This document shows positions 1 to 7,358 of a stretch of 17,311 bases of DNA, piece after piece. Every line of letters starts with the position of its first letter. The first letter of the stretch is position 1. Where the stretch lies: positions 1 to 17,311 of the forward strand of contig CAKQWG010000064.1 in the NCBI GenBank assembly GCA_934278005.1, in the 5' to 3' direction. The translations under genes and the position numbers were made by a program. The notes under the pieces are model-generated. The model saw only the letters and a program-made list of their open reading frames with translations, was not told the origin of the DNA and made no database searches. Origin of the DNA: an uncultured Pirellulaceae bacterium (lineage in GTDB: Bacteria > Planctomycetota > Planctomycetia > Pirellulales > Pirellulaceae).

Positions 1-37
1 CTATGGTTATTGTGGCCGAGTGGTCGGCAGACCGCAG

Positions 38-1210
38 TCATCGCTTGGGACCGACTTGCCCACGCCGCAGTTGCCCCGGAGAGCAGCCGGTGCTCTCGCG
101 GAACGCGCGCACAAATCCACTGGCACTTTCAAAGCCACATCGCAATCCGATGTCGATCACCGACATATCGGTCGAGGCTAGCAAGCGTCTGGCAAGGCGG
201 ATGCGTTCAAGACGCAGTTCCTTTGTTACCGAGTGCCCGAGCGATTGGCGAAATTTCTTATCCAACAGCTTTCGCCCCAGATCGAATTCCTCGGCAACGT
301 CCTGGGCTGAGATCGGACGATGACATCGCTCGCGAATAAACTGAACAACGGGAACGATGGAGGCGTCGTCGATGGCTAAATAGTCAGAAGATCTTCTGAC
401 GATGATTTGTGCGGGGGCGACGCAGATCGGAGCCTGTGGCGGCTGGCCACCGTCAATCAGATGCGTCAGCAGTTCTGCCGCGAGATAGCCAATCCGTTCC
501 GAATTTTGAGCGATGCTCGACAGCGTGGGAGTTGTCGTTTCGCAAATCATGCGATTGTCATTCACCCCCAGCACGCTGATGTCAAACGGGACCGACCGAT
601 TTAGCGCATGGCAAGCATCCACAACTTCGTACGCAAACTCGTCCTGCGTTGCAAAAACGCCGATTGGAAATTGCAAAGCAGCCAGGGCCTCGCGCAGTGC
701 CCGACGATCCACGCGGCGAACGCTCACATCGCCGGTTACTTCCGATTCAAACTGGACGTCGATTTCGTCGGCGGCAAACTGCTTATCACAGAGCGTCTCC
801 ACGAAACCGTCGCGACGAAGGCAATTGTGGTGCCAGCCGAAATGCCCCACTACCGCAAACTTTTTGAGACCGAGGCTGGCCAGGTGCTGCGCGGCCAACT
901 GTCCGATCAATCTGTTGTCGGAATGCACGGTCGCGATGGCTTGCGTGGGTGCCATATGCATCGTCACGTTGACCGCCGGCAGATTCAACTGGGTCAGCAG
1001 AGCAAGCTGCTCTGATGATTCGGCGTAGGCTATGATACCATCGCAGTGGATGCTGCCAATCATCGACCACGGTGCGTATGGAATTGCCGCATTCTTTGCA
1101 ATGCGTATGCAACCAGTATCTCGGGCGTAGTCTAGAATTCCACGGATCATACGCATCTGATTGTCCGAACTGGGAACGACCATCAAGGTGACATCGCGTT
1201 GCTTTGACAT
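38..1210 (-). CDS. XylR-like transcriptional regulator (LacI-type sensor domain + AraC HTH)
   Basis: The 390-residue protein joins a periplasmic-binding-protein-like sensor (about residues 7-275, opening VTLMVVPSSDNQMRMIRGIL) to a C-terminal AraC/XylS DNA-binding domain (about 290-385). The second helix-turn-helix is clear (SVIDIGLRCGFESASGFVRAF, shown in part as IGLRCGFESASGF). This order is that of E. coli XylR, a cytosolic activator that binds a sugar, so the likely role is sugar-responsive control. The ligand cannot be read from sequence. The ATG at 1210 is supported by GAAGG eight bases upstream. No sugar-catabolic gene follows it in the window; the regulon may lie beyond position 1 or elsewhere. 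The upstream region (1211-1487) holds a short inverted repeat CTTGC-CGCAT-GCAAG (1242-1256) that could be an autoregulatory operator, but five-base arms are weak evidence. Family call is firm; calling it xylR itself is not justified. Confidence 0.9.
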   Translation of the reverse strand: MSKQRDVTLMVVPSSDNQMRMIRGILDYARDTGCIRIAKNAAIPYAPWSMIGSIHCDGIIAYAESSEQLALLTQLNLPAVNVTMHMAPTQAIATVHSDNRLIGQLAAQHLASLGLKKFAVVGHFGWHHNCLRRDGFVETLCDKQFAADEIDVQFESEVTGDVSVRRVDRRALREALAALQFPIGVFATQDEFAYEVVDACHALNRSVPFDISVLGVNDNRMICETTTPTLSSIAQNSERIGYLAAELLTHLIDGGQPPQAPICVAPAQIIVRRSSDYLAIDDASIVPVVQFIRERCHRPISAQDVAEEFDLGRKLLDKKFRQSLGHSVTKELRLERIRLARRLLASTDMSVIDIGLRCGFESASGFVRAFRESTGCSPGQLRRGQVGPKR

Positions 1211-1477
1211 CTTCTTGACCTTCTAGTGCGCAGGCCGCCGTCTTGCCGCATGCAAGTTTACTATGGGAATTATTTGCAACGAGCCACGTTTGCAGGAGCT
1301 TGAGACTTTCCATTCTATCGCAGAGCAATGGCTGCGTTCTGTATCACATCTCTTTGGCTAGATGTGTCAATTACGTGCGGGGTATCCATCGATGATTGAA
1401 TGATCGGCCCATTTTGATTTTCGCTATTGCTGCACGAGGCCACTAACTGCTAATGCGAATGGTGGATCCAGAAAGGC

Positions 1478-1483
1478 AAGGAG
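1478..1483 (+). promoter_or_regulatory. Shine-Dalgarno AAGGAG for the small lipoprotein gene
   Basis: AAGGAG lies seven bases before the ATG at 1491 and four before the overlapping ATG at 1488. It is the best Shine-Dalgarno match I noticed in the window and favours 1491 as the start. It is also the main reason to believe this short reading frame is translated. Confidence 0.65.
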
Positions 1484-1490
1484 TTCGATG

Positions 1491-1619
1491 ATGCGCGTAA
1501 CGATGTTATTATTGGCCGCTTGGCTGGTGCTGCAAACGACGGTGGGCTGCACACTGACCAAAAAAGATCAGCCACGGTCGCTCAATGAATGGGGCAAGCT
1601 GTCGCGGCCCAAATTCTAA
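1491..1619 (+). CDS. Small probable lipoprotein (42 residues)
   Basis: A short reading frame of 42 residues starts MRVTMLLLAAWLVLQTTVGC. One Arg is followed by a hydrophobic stretch (about 5-14) and then TVGC, a plausible lipoprotein processing site with Cys20. Position -3 is Thr rather than the usual Leu, so the lipobox is imperfect. The mature part would be about 23 residues, polar and basic (CTLTKKDQPRSLNEWGKLSR, then PKF). A strong AAGGAG precedes it. It runs away from the XylR-like gene, and its TAA (1617-1619) overlaps the TAG (1616-1618) of the convergent PQQ-protein gene. I do not recognise a family and infer only export and lipid anchoring. An ATG at 1488 would add one Met. Confidence 0.6.
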   Translation: MRVTMLLLAAWLVLQTTVGCTLTKKDQPRSLNEWGKLSRPKF

Positions 1620-4360
1620 TGCGCCTCAAAGGCCATTAGGCGGCTGGGGCTGGCGACCAGTAGCGTGCGATCCACGACAAGCACATTGACACCTTCACCA
1701 CCGCTGGGTCTGATCGGTATCCGCCCTGCGATAGCTGGCGTGCGTCCCGCCGCCGGTGTGTCTTGTGGTAGCTGCGCGGAAAAAACAAAGACCTCAGCGG
1801 CGGTGGGCCAGTAGATATATTGGCCAGTGATAAAGCCGCGTCCAAGACCACGTGGACTGGGCAAAGCACCTCCGGCGATGGGCGTCGTGTTGCCCGGGAA
1901 GCTGGCGATAACTCTACCGCTCCGCTTGTCCAGCCACACCAGTCGGTCACCACTGACAAGCAACGCGTCGCCCACGGTCCCCAACAGTTGTACCGCATCG
2001 GCCACGCTGCTTTGGTCGGTCGACCAGACTAGCTCGCCCGTGATCGCGTCGAGCGCAAAGATCTCCGGTGCATCTTGAGGCGCGCAGAATACCAGTCCAG
2101 CCGACAGTAGGCAGGGAGTCAAGTCACGGTAGCGATATCGCTGGGGCTGGGGAAAAGCTGGACTGGCACGCGGCGTCGAGTACTGCGTCAACCACTGCGT
2201 CTGGCCACTGAGTGGATCCACGCAGACGATCGACCCCAAGTGAGTGTTGTAGTACAGGCGGCCGCCGGCCAGAGTCAACTGTTGATGCGAGATCAGGTTA
2301 GCGCGCTGGGCGTCGGGGACGCTACCCGAGGCCAGCACGCCTGACTTCCAGCGCAGTTCACCCGTTACGCGGTCAAAGGCAACTAGGCTCCGCCGCAGAC
2401 CGACGTGATCGCGCTGAGCTACAGCCGCAATGAGTAAATCTCCCCAAGCCAGCGGCGGTCCATCAAATTCGGCCTCCGGGAACTCGGCCGCGCTCAGGTG
2501 GACTGGAAAGCCGGGGAGCATACTTCCCTGTCTGTTCAAATCCAGCCCCACGAGATAGCTCAGCGAAGCATCGCCGCGGCGGTCGCTGGCCCCACGCGTA
2601 TGCAGTCGCCCTGTGACAGGACTGCCCATCCGCGCATATAGACAGCCGTCGTGGATGTTTAGCGTGCCGCGCGGCGAACCGATCATGGGATAGCCTAGCG
2701 GTAGATAGGACGCGGCCGAAAGTTCGCTTTCAAACAGCGGTAGACCGCCGCTTCCCTGCGGCCACGGTGCGCCCGTCTTTAAATCATAAGCGACAATGCG
2801 GGGCAACTCATTTACAAACACGACTCCGTCATGAACGACCGGATAGTACGGAAGCGTGGCGCGCGAGCTCTCCGCCACCGGCACACCGTGAGCAGTCGCT
2901 AGGTCGCTGGTCACCGAGAATCTCTCCAAGGCGTGTGACCACTTGGGCCACGTGGCGAAGTTCAGTGAGGTGTCAGGAGTTTTGGCCGCAGCGGCAGCTC
3001 GATCGCTGGCTGGTCCGGTCGCCGAAGCTGAAGATTGCGTATCTAATCTGTCGGCGCAGTGGAGCGGGGGACTGCGGAAGCTATGCACGCTGGTCGGCGG
3101 ATGCATGGATTGGGGCCAGCCTTTTATCTGCTCTAAGTCTGCGCGCAAGTCTTGCCCCGCGGATTGTCCCATGTGCCGCGCCATTCTTGCGGCCCAGCTC
3201 AGCACCGCTGGTGCGTCCAGCGACTCCGGATTCATGGCTGCCGCAATCGCCAACCGGCGAACGACCTGGCTGGTCTGCTCAGCGGCAGTCGCGGCGTCGC
3301 TGGTTAGTGCCGACGTGGCTGCATTGGCCTGCCCAAGCGTTGTTGGGGAGACTGACAGCTGTGCAGTCGAGGAACCTGTCGAGGAAGCCGCCGGCGGAGT
3401 TATTGTAGAAGTTGCCGGAGAAGCTATTGAGGGAGCTGCCGAAGGAGTTGTTGAGGGAGTTGTTGAGGGAGTTGTCGAGGAAGTTGTCGAGGAAGTTGTT
3501 GAGGGAGCTGTTGAGGGAGTTGTCGAGGAAGGCTTTGGGGAGGCAACCTCCTGCGAGGCCGCAGCGGTAGGGTCCATCGTGCGGTAGCGCGGAGCGAACA
3601 CTTCTCGCCAAATTCGATCCTGCTCGTCCGCATTCTTGCCAGCGGACAATTGCTGCCACACTAGAGATGCGGCTAACGAACCGCTAGCAGCAGCTTTGTC
3701 GGCTTCTGCTGGACCATCCAGCTGAGCGCGAATTCGGCTCGCATTGGCAGCCGGCTCGATAGCTTGACTGGCGGCTATGCCCCAGCCACGCTCCAGGTAC
3801 AGGTCGCTCAGCAGCAACTGAAATTTTAACCCCAGCGTTGGCGTGGAGAAACGCTGGGCAGCACGTTGTGCAGAGCGAAGATCCTTGCTTCCCTGCAACT
3901 GCGCCAACGCCAACTTGGCAGGTTCACGCTGCCGCGCGTCCAGCTTGGTAGCCGTCTCGGGGAAATCCTTCAGGGCCGTCGCGGCGCGGCGAGTGGCCCA
4001 CTGGGATAGCGGAATATACAACTGCGTTTTCAGCGATGCGGCCGACTGAGGTGCGGCCACAGCCACCAAGCGGTTCTCGGCTTCATCCACCAGCTTTTCC
4101 AGCAGTCGCAAAGCCTCGTCAATTTGGCCAGCTTGGATGAGCTCATTAGTCTGCTCAATCAATAGCCGTTCTGGCGGGGTCGCCAGCAGCGGTGGAGCTT
4201 GGGCGGTCATCTCTTGTCCCCAGGTCATGGGTCCACAGTCGATCAGGGTTAGTCCGGGACTGCAGGCGATACTCAGCACCAATGGCCATGAGGTCATCGC
4301 GCTTGGAAGAGATCTAGACCAGCGAACAAACGCTTTGAGATATAACTGTGGGAAGTGCAT
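1616..4360 (-). CDS. Secreted PQQ-like beta-propeller repeat protein
   Basis: The C-terminal half carries repeated PQQ-propeller blades of the pattern hhhhDxxTGEhhW: LVAFDRVTGELRWKSG, IVCVDPLSGQTQWL, IFALDAITGELVWSTD and LVWLDKRSGRVIASFPG. Such domains resemble quinoprotein dehydrogenases or BamB-type scaffolds; I see nothing that proves cofactor binding. The N-terminal half is Ala/Gln-rich and helical, then a Ser/Thr/Pro linker (about residues 273-330) built from a 12-base DNA repeat. With the ATG at 4360 the N terminus has basic residues (K9, R13, R16) and then a hydrophobic run (MTSWPLVLSIACSPGLTLI), a signal peptide. That start overlaps the DUF420 gene by 47 bases. An ATG at 4420 adds 20 unlikely residues; one at 4297 avoids overlap but loses the basic region. 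It is the last gene of the SCO1/DUF420 operon. Role unknown. Confidence 0.85.
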   Translation of the reverse strand: MHFPQLYLKAFVRWSRSLPSAMTSWPLVLSIACSPGLTLIDCGPMTWGQEMTAQAPPLLATPPERLLIEQTNELIQAGQIDEALRLLEKLVDEAENRLVAVAAPQSAASLKTQLYIPLSQWATRRAATALKDFPETATKLDARQREPAKLALAQLQGSKDLRSAQRAAQRFSTPTLGLKFQLLLSDLYLERGWGIAASQAIEPAANASRIRAQLDGPAEADKAAASGSLAASLVWQQLSAGKNADEQDRIWREVFAPRYRTMDPTAAASQEVASPKPSSTTPSTAPSTTSSTTSSTTPSTTPSTTPSAAPSIASPATSTITPPAASSTGSSTAQLSVSPTTLGQANAATSALTSDAATAAEQTSQVVRRLAIAAAMNPESLDAPAVLSWAARMARHMGQSAGQDLRADLEQIKGWPQSMHPPTSVHSFRSPPLHCADRLDTQSSASATGPASDRAAAAAKTPDTSLNFATWPKWSHALERFSVTSDLATAHGVPVAESSRATLPYYPVVHDGVVFVNELPRIVAYDLKTGAPWPQGSGGLPLFESELSAASYLPLGYPMIGSPRGTLNIHDGCLYARMGSPVTGRLHTRGASDRRGDASLSYLVGLDLNRQGSMLPGFPVHLSAAEFPEAEFDGPPLAWGDLLIAAVAQRDHVGLRRSLVAFDRVTGELRWKSGVLASGSVPDAQRANLISHQQLTLAGGRLYYNTHLGSIVCVDPLSGQTQWLTQYSTPRASPAFPQPQRYRYRDLTPCLLSAGLVFCAPQDAPEIFALDAITGELVWSTDQSSVADAVQLLGTVGDALLVSGDRLVWLDKRSGRVIASFPGNTTPIAGGALPSPRGLGRGFITGQYIYWPTAAEVFVFSAQLPQDTPAAGRTPAIAGRIPIRPSGGEGVNVLVVDRTLLVASPSRLMAFEAH
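3372..3527. repeat. 12-base tandem repeat inside the PQQ-protein gene
   Basis: Thirteen consecutive 12-base units fit this span. The seven from 3444 to 3527 are nearly identical (GGAGTTGTTGAG and variants with GAAG or GTCGAG), and the left six are more diverged. On the coding strand each unit encodes a tetrapeptide close to S-T-T-P/S, giving the linker. Because 12 is a multiple of three, unit gain or loss changes linker length without breaking the frame. Confidence 0.9.
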
Positions 4361-4844
4361 GGTTAGCTTCGATCCTGGGGAGCAAACTCGCCACCGCATC
4401 CGGTGACACACTCGGCACATACCACTGATAGAGCATCAAATAGACCACGATACCAGTGATCGAGACGTAAAACCACACCGGCCACGTAATAACCGACAGC
4501 CGTCGATGGCGAGCACGCTGGCCCGTTAATCCCAAGTACACGCTGCCGATGGCCAGAAATGGAACCACCGCAGCCAGGACGATATGCGTTAGCAGAATTA
4601 CGTAATAGGCATAACGGACCGCGGCGGGGGCGACGAGCGGGTCGGTGGGAAATGGTTTGCTGCCAGCGTAGGCGTGATAGGTCAAATAGCTGACTAGGAA
4701 GAGGATGTTGACGCCAAACGCCGCCAACATCACGTTTCTATGGGCCAACTCGCGCTTGCGTTTGATGAGCACTAAACCAATTACCAGCAACAACGTGGCC
4801 AGGGCGTTGAGCGAAACATTGATATGCGGCAGGGTTTCGATCAT
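4314..4844 (-). CDS. DUF420 family membrane protein (putative cytochrome oxidase assembly)
   Basis: The 176-residue protein has four predicted membrane helices: about 10-27 (LATLLLVIGLVLI), 39-60 (VMLAAFGVNILFLVSYLTYH), 79-105 (YYVILLTHIVLAAVVPFLAI) and 119-140. It carries residues typical of DUF420: AHRNVML, SYLTYHAY, ILLTHIVLA, RHRRL, WPVWFYVSITGIVVYLMLY. The conserved His residues in or near membrane helices suggest metal or heme handling. DUF420 relatives (CtaM-like) are linked to heme-copper oxidase maturation, and the neighbouring SCO1 gene fits this. The ATG overlaps the SCO1 stop by four bases, implying translational coupling. The last 36 or so residues after the final helix are hydrophilic and overlap the start of the PQQ gene. 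The exact biochemical function is not established by the sequence. Confidence 0.9.
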   Translation of the reverse strand: MIETLPHINVSLNALATLLLVIGLVLIKRKRELAHRNVMLAAFGVNILFLVSYLTYHAYAGSKPFPTDPLVAPAAVRYAYYVILLTHIVLAAVVPFLAIGSVYLGLTGQRARHRRLSVITWPVWFYVSITGIVVYLMLYQWYVPSVSPDAVASLLPRIEANHALPTVISQSVCSLV

Positions 4845-5578
4845 TGAGCTTGTGTCACTTGTTCAGTTGCCGGTGGGCCGTCGGCTGCGGAATTCCGCGC
4901 GGGACCGGTGACAGCCTCGCCGGCCAGCAGTTTGTCAATATCGCGCTCGAGCTGTTTGAACTGCAGGGGATCGTTCCAGCTATAGAATCCGACATTCTTG
5001 CCGTCGCCGTCAACTAAGACAAATTTCTCTGCATGGAAACGACGCGAGGCGGAAAGGAAATACATTTCGGCAGCCACGCGGCTGATGTTGTCCATCTCTC
5101 CAGTCAGGAACAGCCACTGCTCGGGATCGGCGTCAAATCGCTTGGCATACTCTGTTAGCACCTGAGGACGGTCCACCTCGGGATCGCAGGAAATGCTCAA
5201 CAGTCGCAGCGGCTGGCCGCGGTACTTCTCCTGCAACTCCTGGACTTTTGCGTTCTGATTGATGCAGATCGACGGACACAGCGTAAAGAAGAATCCGACC
5301 ACATAAGGTTGCCCCTTGAGGTCATCGCTGTTGATTGTTTTGCCCGAGCGTTCGATCAATTCAAAACTGGTCAGCCACTCCTGCTCGCCAGCCCCAGTTC
5401 GGCTGCGCTTGCGTGCCGGACGGTCGGGGGCCTGATTGGCTGACACCTCACTGCCGTCCTCATCAACGATCCGCACAACCGGGGCTTTGCTCGCCAGCGA
5501 GCGTCGTCCCTGGAGCGCAAACAGGATGCCGGCTCCCGAGAGTATCAACAGCACAGTCAGTATCGAAAGAATTTTCAT
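4841..5578 (-). CDS. SCO1/SenC family copper chaperone
   Basis: The 245-residue protein starts with a membrane anchor (about 4-22, ILSILTVLLILSGAGILFAL) and continues into a thioredoxin-like SCO domain (about 68-220). The copper ligands are present: CPSIC (C101 and C105) in GFFFTLCPSICIN, and H182 in RRFHAEKFVLVDGDG. SCO proteins deliver copper to, or reduce the thiols of, the CuA site of cytochrome c oxidase subunit II on the outer face of the cytoplasmic membrane. A charged linker (40-66) separates anchor and domain, and a short Ala/Gln-rich tail follows. Its start overlaps the ABC permease stop by four bases and its stop overlaps the DUF420 start by four, so it sits in the middle of a tightly coupled operon. 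No oxidase subunit gene is in the window. Confidence 0.93.
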   Translation of the reverse strand: MKILSILTVLLILSGAGILFALQGRRSLASKAPVVRIVDEDGSEVSANQAPDRPARKRSRTGAGEQEWLTSFELIERSGKTINSDDLKGQPYVVGFFFTLCPSICINQNAKVQELQEKYRGQPLRLLSISCDPEVDRPQVLTEYAKRFDADPEQWLFLTGEMDNISRVAAEMYFLSASRRFHAEKFVLVDGDGKNVGFYSWNDPLQFKQLERDIDKLLAGEAVTGPARNSAADGPPATEQVTQAQ

Positions 5579-6453
5579 CGCAAGTCTCCCTTGGCTGGAC
5601 GCATCACGATCCAGCCGGCGGCGAACAGGGTCACTATTAAAAATGCAACAGCCACAATCCAGCTGGTGGCCAAACTAGGCAGCCACAGTCCCTGACCCTC
5701 GACTACCCCACCCATCATTCTACGCAGACCGGCGATTACATAGCTCAATGGATTCAGTCGCATGACCCAGTGCATGATCCACTGCCCGGCGGGACTATCG
5801 GCCGTGGGCAGAGGAATTGGGAAGAACGCTCCGCTGAGCAACCACAGCGGCATCAGCACTAAATTCATAATTGCATGGAAGCCCTGGGTAGATTCCATGG
5901 GCCAAGCAAAGAAAACCCCCAGTGCCGTCAGGGCTAGCGCGGCCAAAGCCAGCATGACGCAAGCTGCCAGCAACGGGCCGAACAATAGCGGTACGCTGCC
6001 TGTTGCCAGCGCCAAAGCTAGGAACAACAGCGCCTGCACCCAGGCGATCGCGCCGCCACCGAATACCTTCCCAACAGCGATGGTCCACCGCGGAATGGGT
6101 GCTACCAGCACGTTCTGGAGAAATCCCTCACGGCGATCTTCGATAATTGAAATCGTAGTAAAGATCGCCGTAAACAACACGATCAGCACCAGCGTTCCAG
6201 GCAGGTAGTAGGTCATGAAGTCCTGGCCACCGCTTTGGAAGGCAGTGTGCATGCCAGTCCCAAATAGTAGCCAAAACAGAATCGGCTGCCCCAACGCGCC
6301 GATGACTCGATTGCGCTGCCGGAAGAAGCGCAGCCACTCACGGTAAGCCAGCATCCACACGGGAGCCCAGACACTCACCCGATGAGTGGCCTCGGGTAGT
6401 GCTGTAGGGAGTGTCCCAGGAAGTGCCCTAGGGAGCGATGGAGAAGTGGTCAT
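5575..6453 (-). CDS. ABC-2 type transporter permease
   Basis: The 292-residue integral membrane protein has about six hydrophobic segments (roughly 52-68, 84-104, 133-153, 158-182, 193-212 and 263-284). It carries the ABC-2 signature IIEDRREGFLQNVLVAPI (103-120), in which the EDRREG loop normally contacts the ATPase. A second conserved stretch is MPLWLLSGAFFPI, then NPLSYVIAGLRR. It would move a substrate across the cytoplasmic membrane with a separate ATP-binding subunit, which is not encoded next to it. Its partner may be elsewhere. The C-terminal overlap with SCO1 suggests a part in oxidase assembly, but the substrate is unknown. The first 25 residues are Pro/Leu/Ala-rich (LPRALPGTLPTALPE), unusual for this family, and no clear Shine-Dalgarno precedes the ATG, so a later start is possible. 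Confidence 0.9.
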   Translation of the reverse strand: MTTSPSLPRALPGTLPTALPEATHRVSVWAPVWMLAYREWLRFFRQRNRVIGALGQPILFWLLFGTGMHTAFQSGGQDFMTYYLPGTLVLIVLFTAIFTTISIIEDRREGFLQNVLVAPIPRWTIAVGKVFGGGAIAWVQALLFLALALATGSVPLLFGPLLAACVMLALAALALTALGVFFAWPMESTQGFHAIMNLVLMPLWLLSGAFFPIPLPTADSPAGQWIMHWVMRLNPLSYVIAGLRRMMGGVVEGQGLWLPSLATSWIVAVAFLIVTLFAAGWIVMRPAKGDLR

Positions 6454-6483
6454 AAACTGTCATGTTTCGGAGGTGTCGGATCG

Positions 6484-6861
6484 CTACGATGCCAGCAGTG
6501 CGCTGAGCTTTTGACGAGTAGCGGGATCTTGCAGCTCCAGTTTACCGAATCCCCGCTCGGCTCCCAGGGCTACTGCTGCATCTTGGTGCTCGGCGTAGTT
6601 GGAAACGATCATCACCGGCGTCTTCGCCAGCGCGGGATCTGCCTTGATCTGCTTGAGAATCTCCACACCGTCGGAGTAGTCGCTGTCGAGCTTGCGATTG
6701 ATCAGTACCAAGTCCACATCACGCTGCTTGAGAAGCGCTAGCGTGTCGGCGCTGGCATGGGTCTGCAAGACCTCGACGTCAAAGTGACCAGTGAGCAGGT
6801 TTTTGATACTAGCATGGTCGGGCACACAATTGCCGACATCCAATACTGTGTGAGCAGACAT
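6484..6861 (-). CDS. Single-domain response-regulator receiver lacking the phospho-acceptor Asp
   Basis: The 125-residue protein is a stand-alone CheY-like receiver with no output domain. The phosphorylation strand reads DVDLVLINRKLD, so N55 occupies the position of the usual Asp. The N-terminal acidic pair is also altered (VLDVGNCVPDH). Other switch positions remain: S87 in MIVSNYAEH (Thr/Ser position) and K107 in GAERGFGKLEL (conserved Lys). It therefore looks like a folded pseudo-receiver, perhaps a phosphorylation-independent protein-interaction module. D59 or D61 just downstream could in principle be an alternative acceptor. AAGG five bases before the ATG supports the start. It lies 30 bases upstream of the ABC permease on the same strand, so co-transcription is likely, though no functional link is shown. 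Confidence 0.88.
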   Translation of the reverse strand: MSAHTVLDVGNCVPDHASIKNLLTGHFDVEVLQTHASADTLALLKQRDVDLVLINRKLDSDYSDGVEILKQIKADPALAKTPVMIVSNYAEHQDAAVALGAERGFGKLELQDPATRQKLSALLAS

Positions 6862-6903
6862 AACAACCTTGCAAAAATTACATGGAGAGTAACGGACGAA
6901 TCT

Positions 6904-7212
6904 TCATTCTTGTCTCCAGCCTACGCCCTGCGGGGACGCTTGAGCCGGCCCGGTGGCTGCCCCACTAAGGGCCGCGGTCGAGGAGCGTTGCCTGGCAGGA
7001 TCGTCGGAATCGCAGCCGCTGGTCGCCGCGGTCAGAACCATCCCGCTGGAGAAGGCCACTAAAATCAGGGCAATAGCCACTCGGTTCGTGGGTGAGTGAT
7101 GCGGTGGTTCTAGTGTGGCCCGACGCTCCGCGTCGGAGTTACGACGCGGAGCGTCGTGCCACACTGTGCGACGCGGAAGCGTCGGGTCACACCGTTCTGT
7201 CTTCTGTTTCAT
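6904..7212 (-). CDS. Possible small lipoprotein with repeat-derived N terminus
   Basis: The reading frame encodes 102 residues. The part from residue 45 looks like a real lipoprotein: a hydrophobic run (VAIALILVAFSSGMVL) then TAATSGC with C67 and a Ser/Ala/Gly/Gln-rich tail of 35 residues. The first 44 residues are largely translated palindromic repeat DNA (LPRRTVWHDAPRRNSDAERR) and are doubtful. The ATG at 7212 gives the frame listed. A GTG at 7080 would start right at the hydrophobic segment and avoid the repeats, but it lacks a basic n-region and a Shine-Dalgarno. The gene ends 42 bases before the receiver gene on the same strand. No family recognised. The repeats may have landed in the 5' end or upstream region of a once longer signal sequence. 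Confidence 0.4.
   Translation of the reverse strand: MKQKTERCDPTLPRRTVWHDAPRRNSDAERRATLEPPHHSPTNRVAIALILVAFSSGMVLTAATSGCDSDDPARQRSSTAALSGAATGPAQASPQGVGWRQE
7113..7184. repeat. REP-like palindromic repeat cluster (three GACGC/GCGTC modules)
   Basis: Three copies of a CGACGC-(3-4 bases)-GCGTCG palindrome occur at 7121-7135, 7142-7156 and 7169-7184. The first two, with flanks GTGTGGC (7113-7119) and GCCACAC (7158-7164), form one large inverted repeat. Its arms have 22 paired bases and one mismatch (C7120 against T7157), with a six-base loop. Each arm can also fold on itself. The third copy is flanked by TGTG and CACA. This resembles REP/BIME elements of other bacteria; similar GACGC-type palindromes are, as I recall, common in planctomycete genomes. 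It may stabilise or end transcripts from the cupin gene to its right (minus strand). Confidence 0.85.
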
Positions 7213-7358
7213 CTAGCTGGGCTTTCTCGATAAGCTACTCTGACGGAAATTCGCTGCAGCTATTCTTATTCTGCTGTGCGAGGCTGCTCAAACTCTCGCA
7301 GCTAGGCTGCGTCCGGCTACGCCACAGTCCCCGCCGCAATTCAGGCAAATTACGCGTC

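Noticed and set aside
2943..3587. Plus-strand frame with Val/Glu-rich repeats (EGVVEGVVEEVVE type)
   Set aside because: It is the antisense reading of the 12-base repeat in the PQQ-protein gene; no ribosome site or domain supports it.
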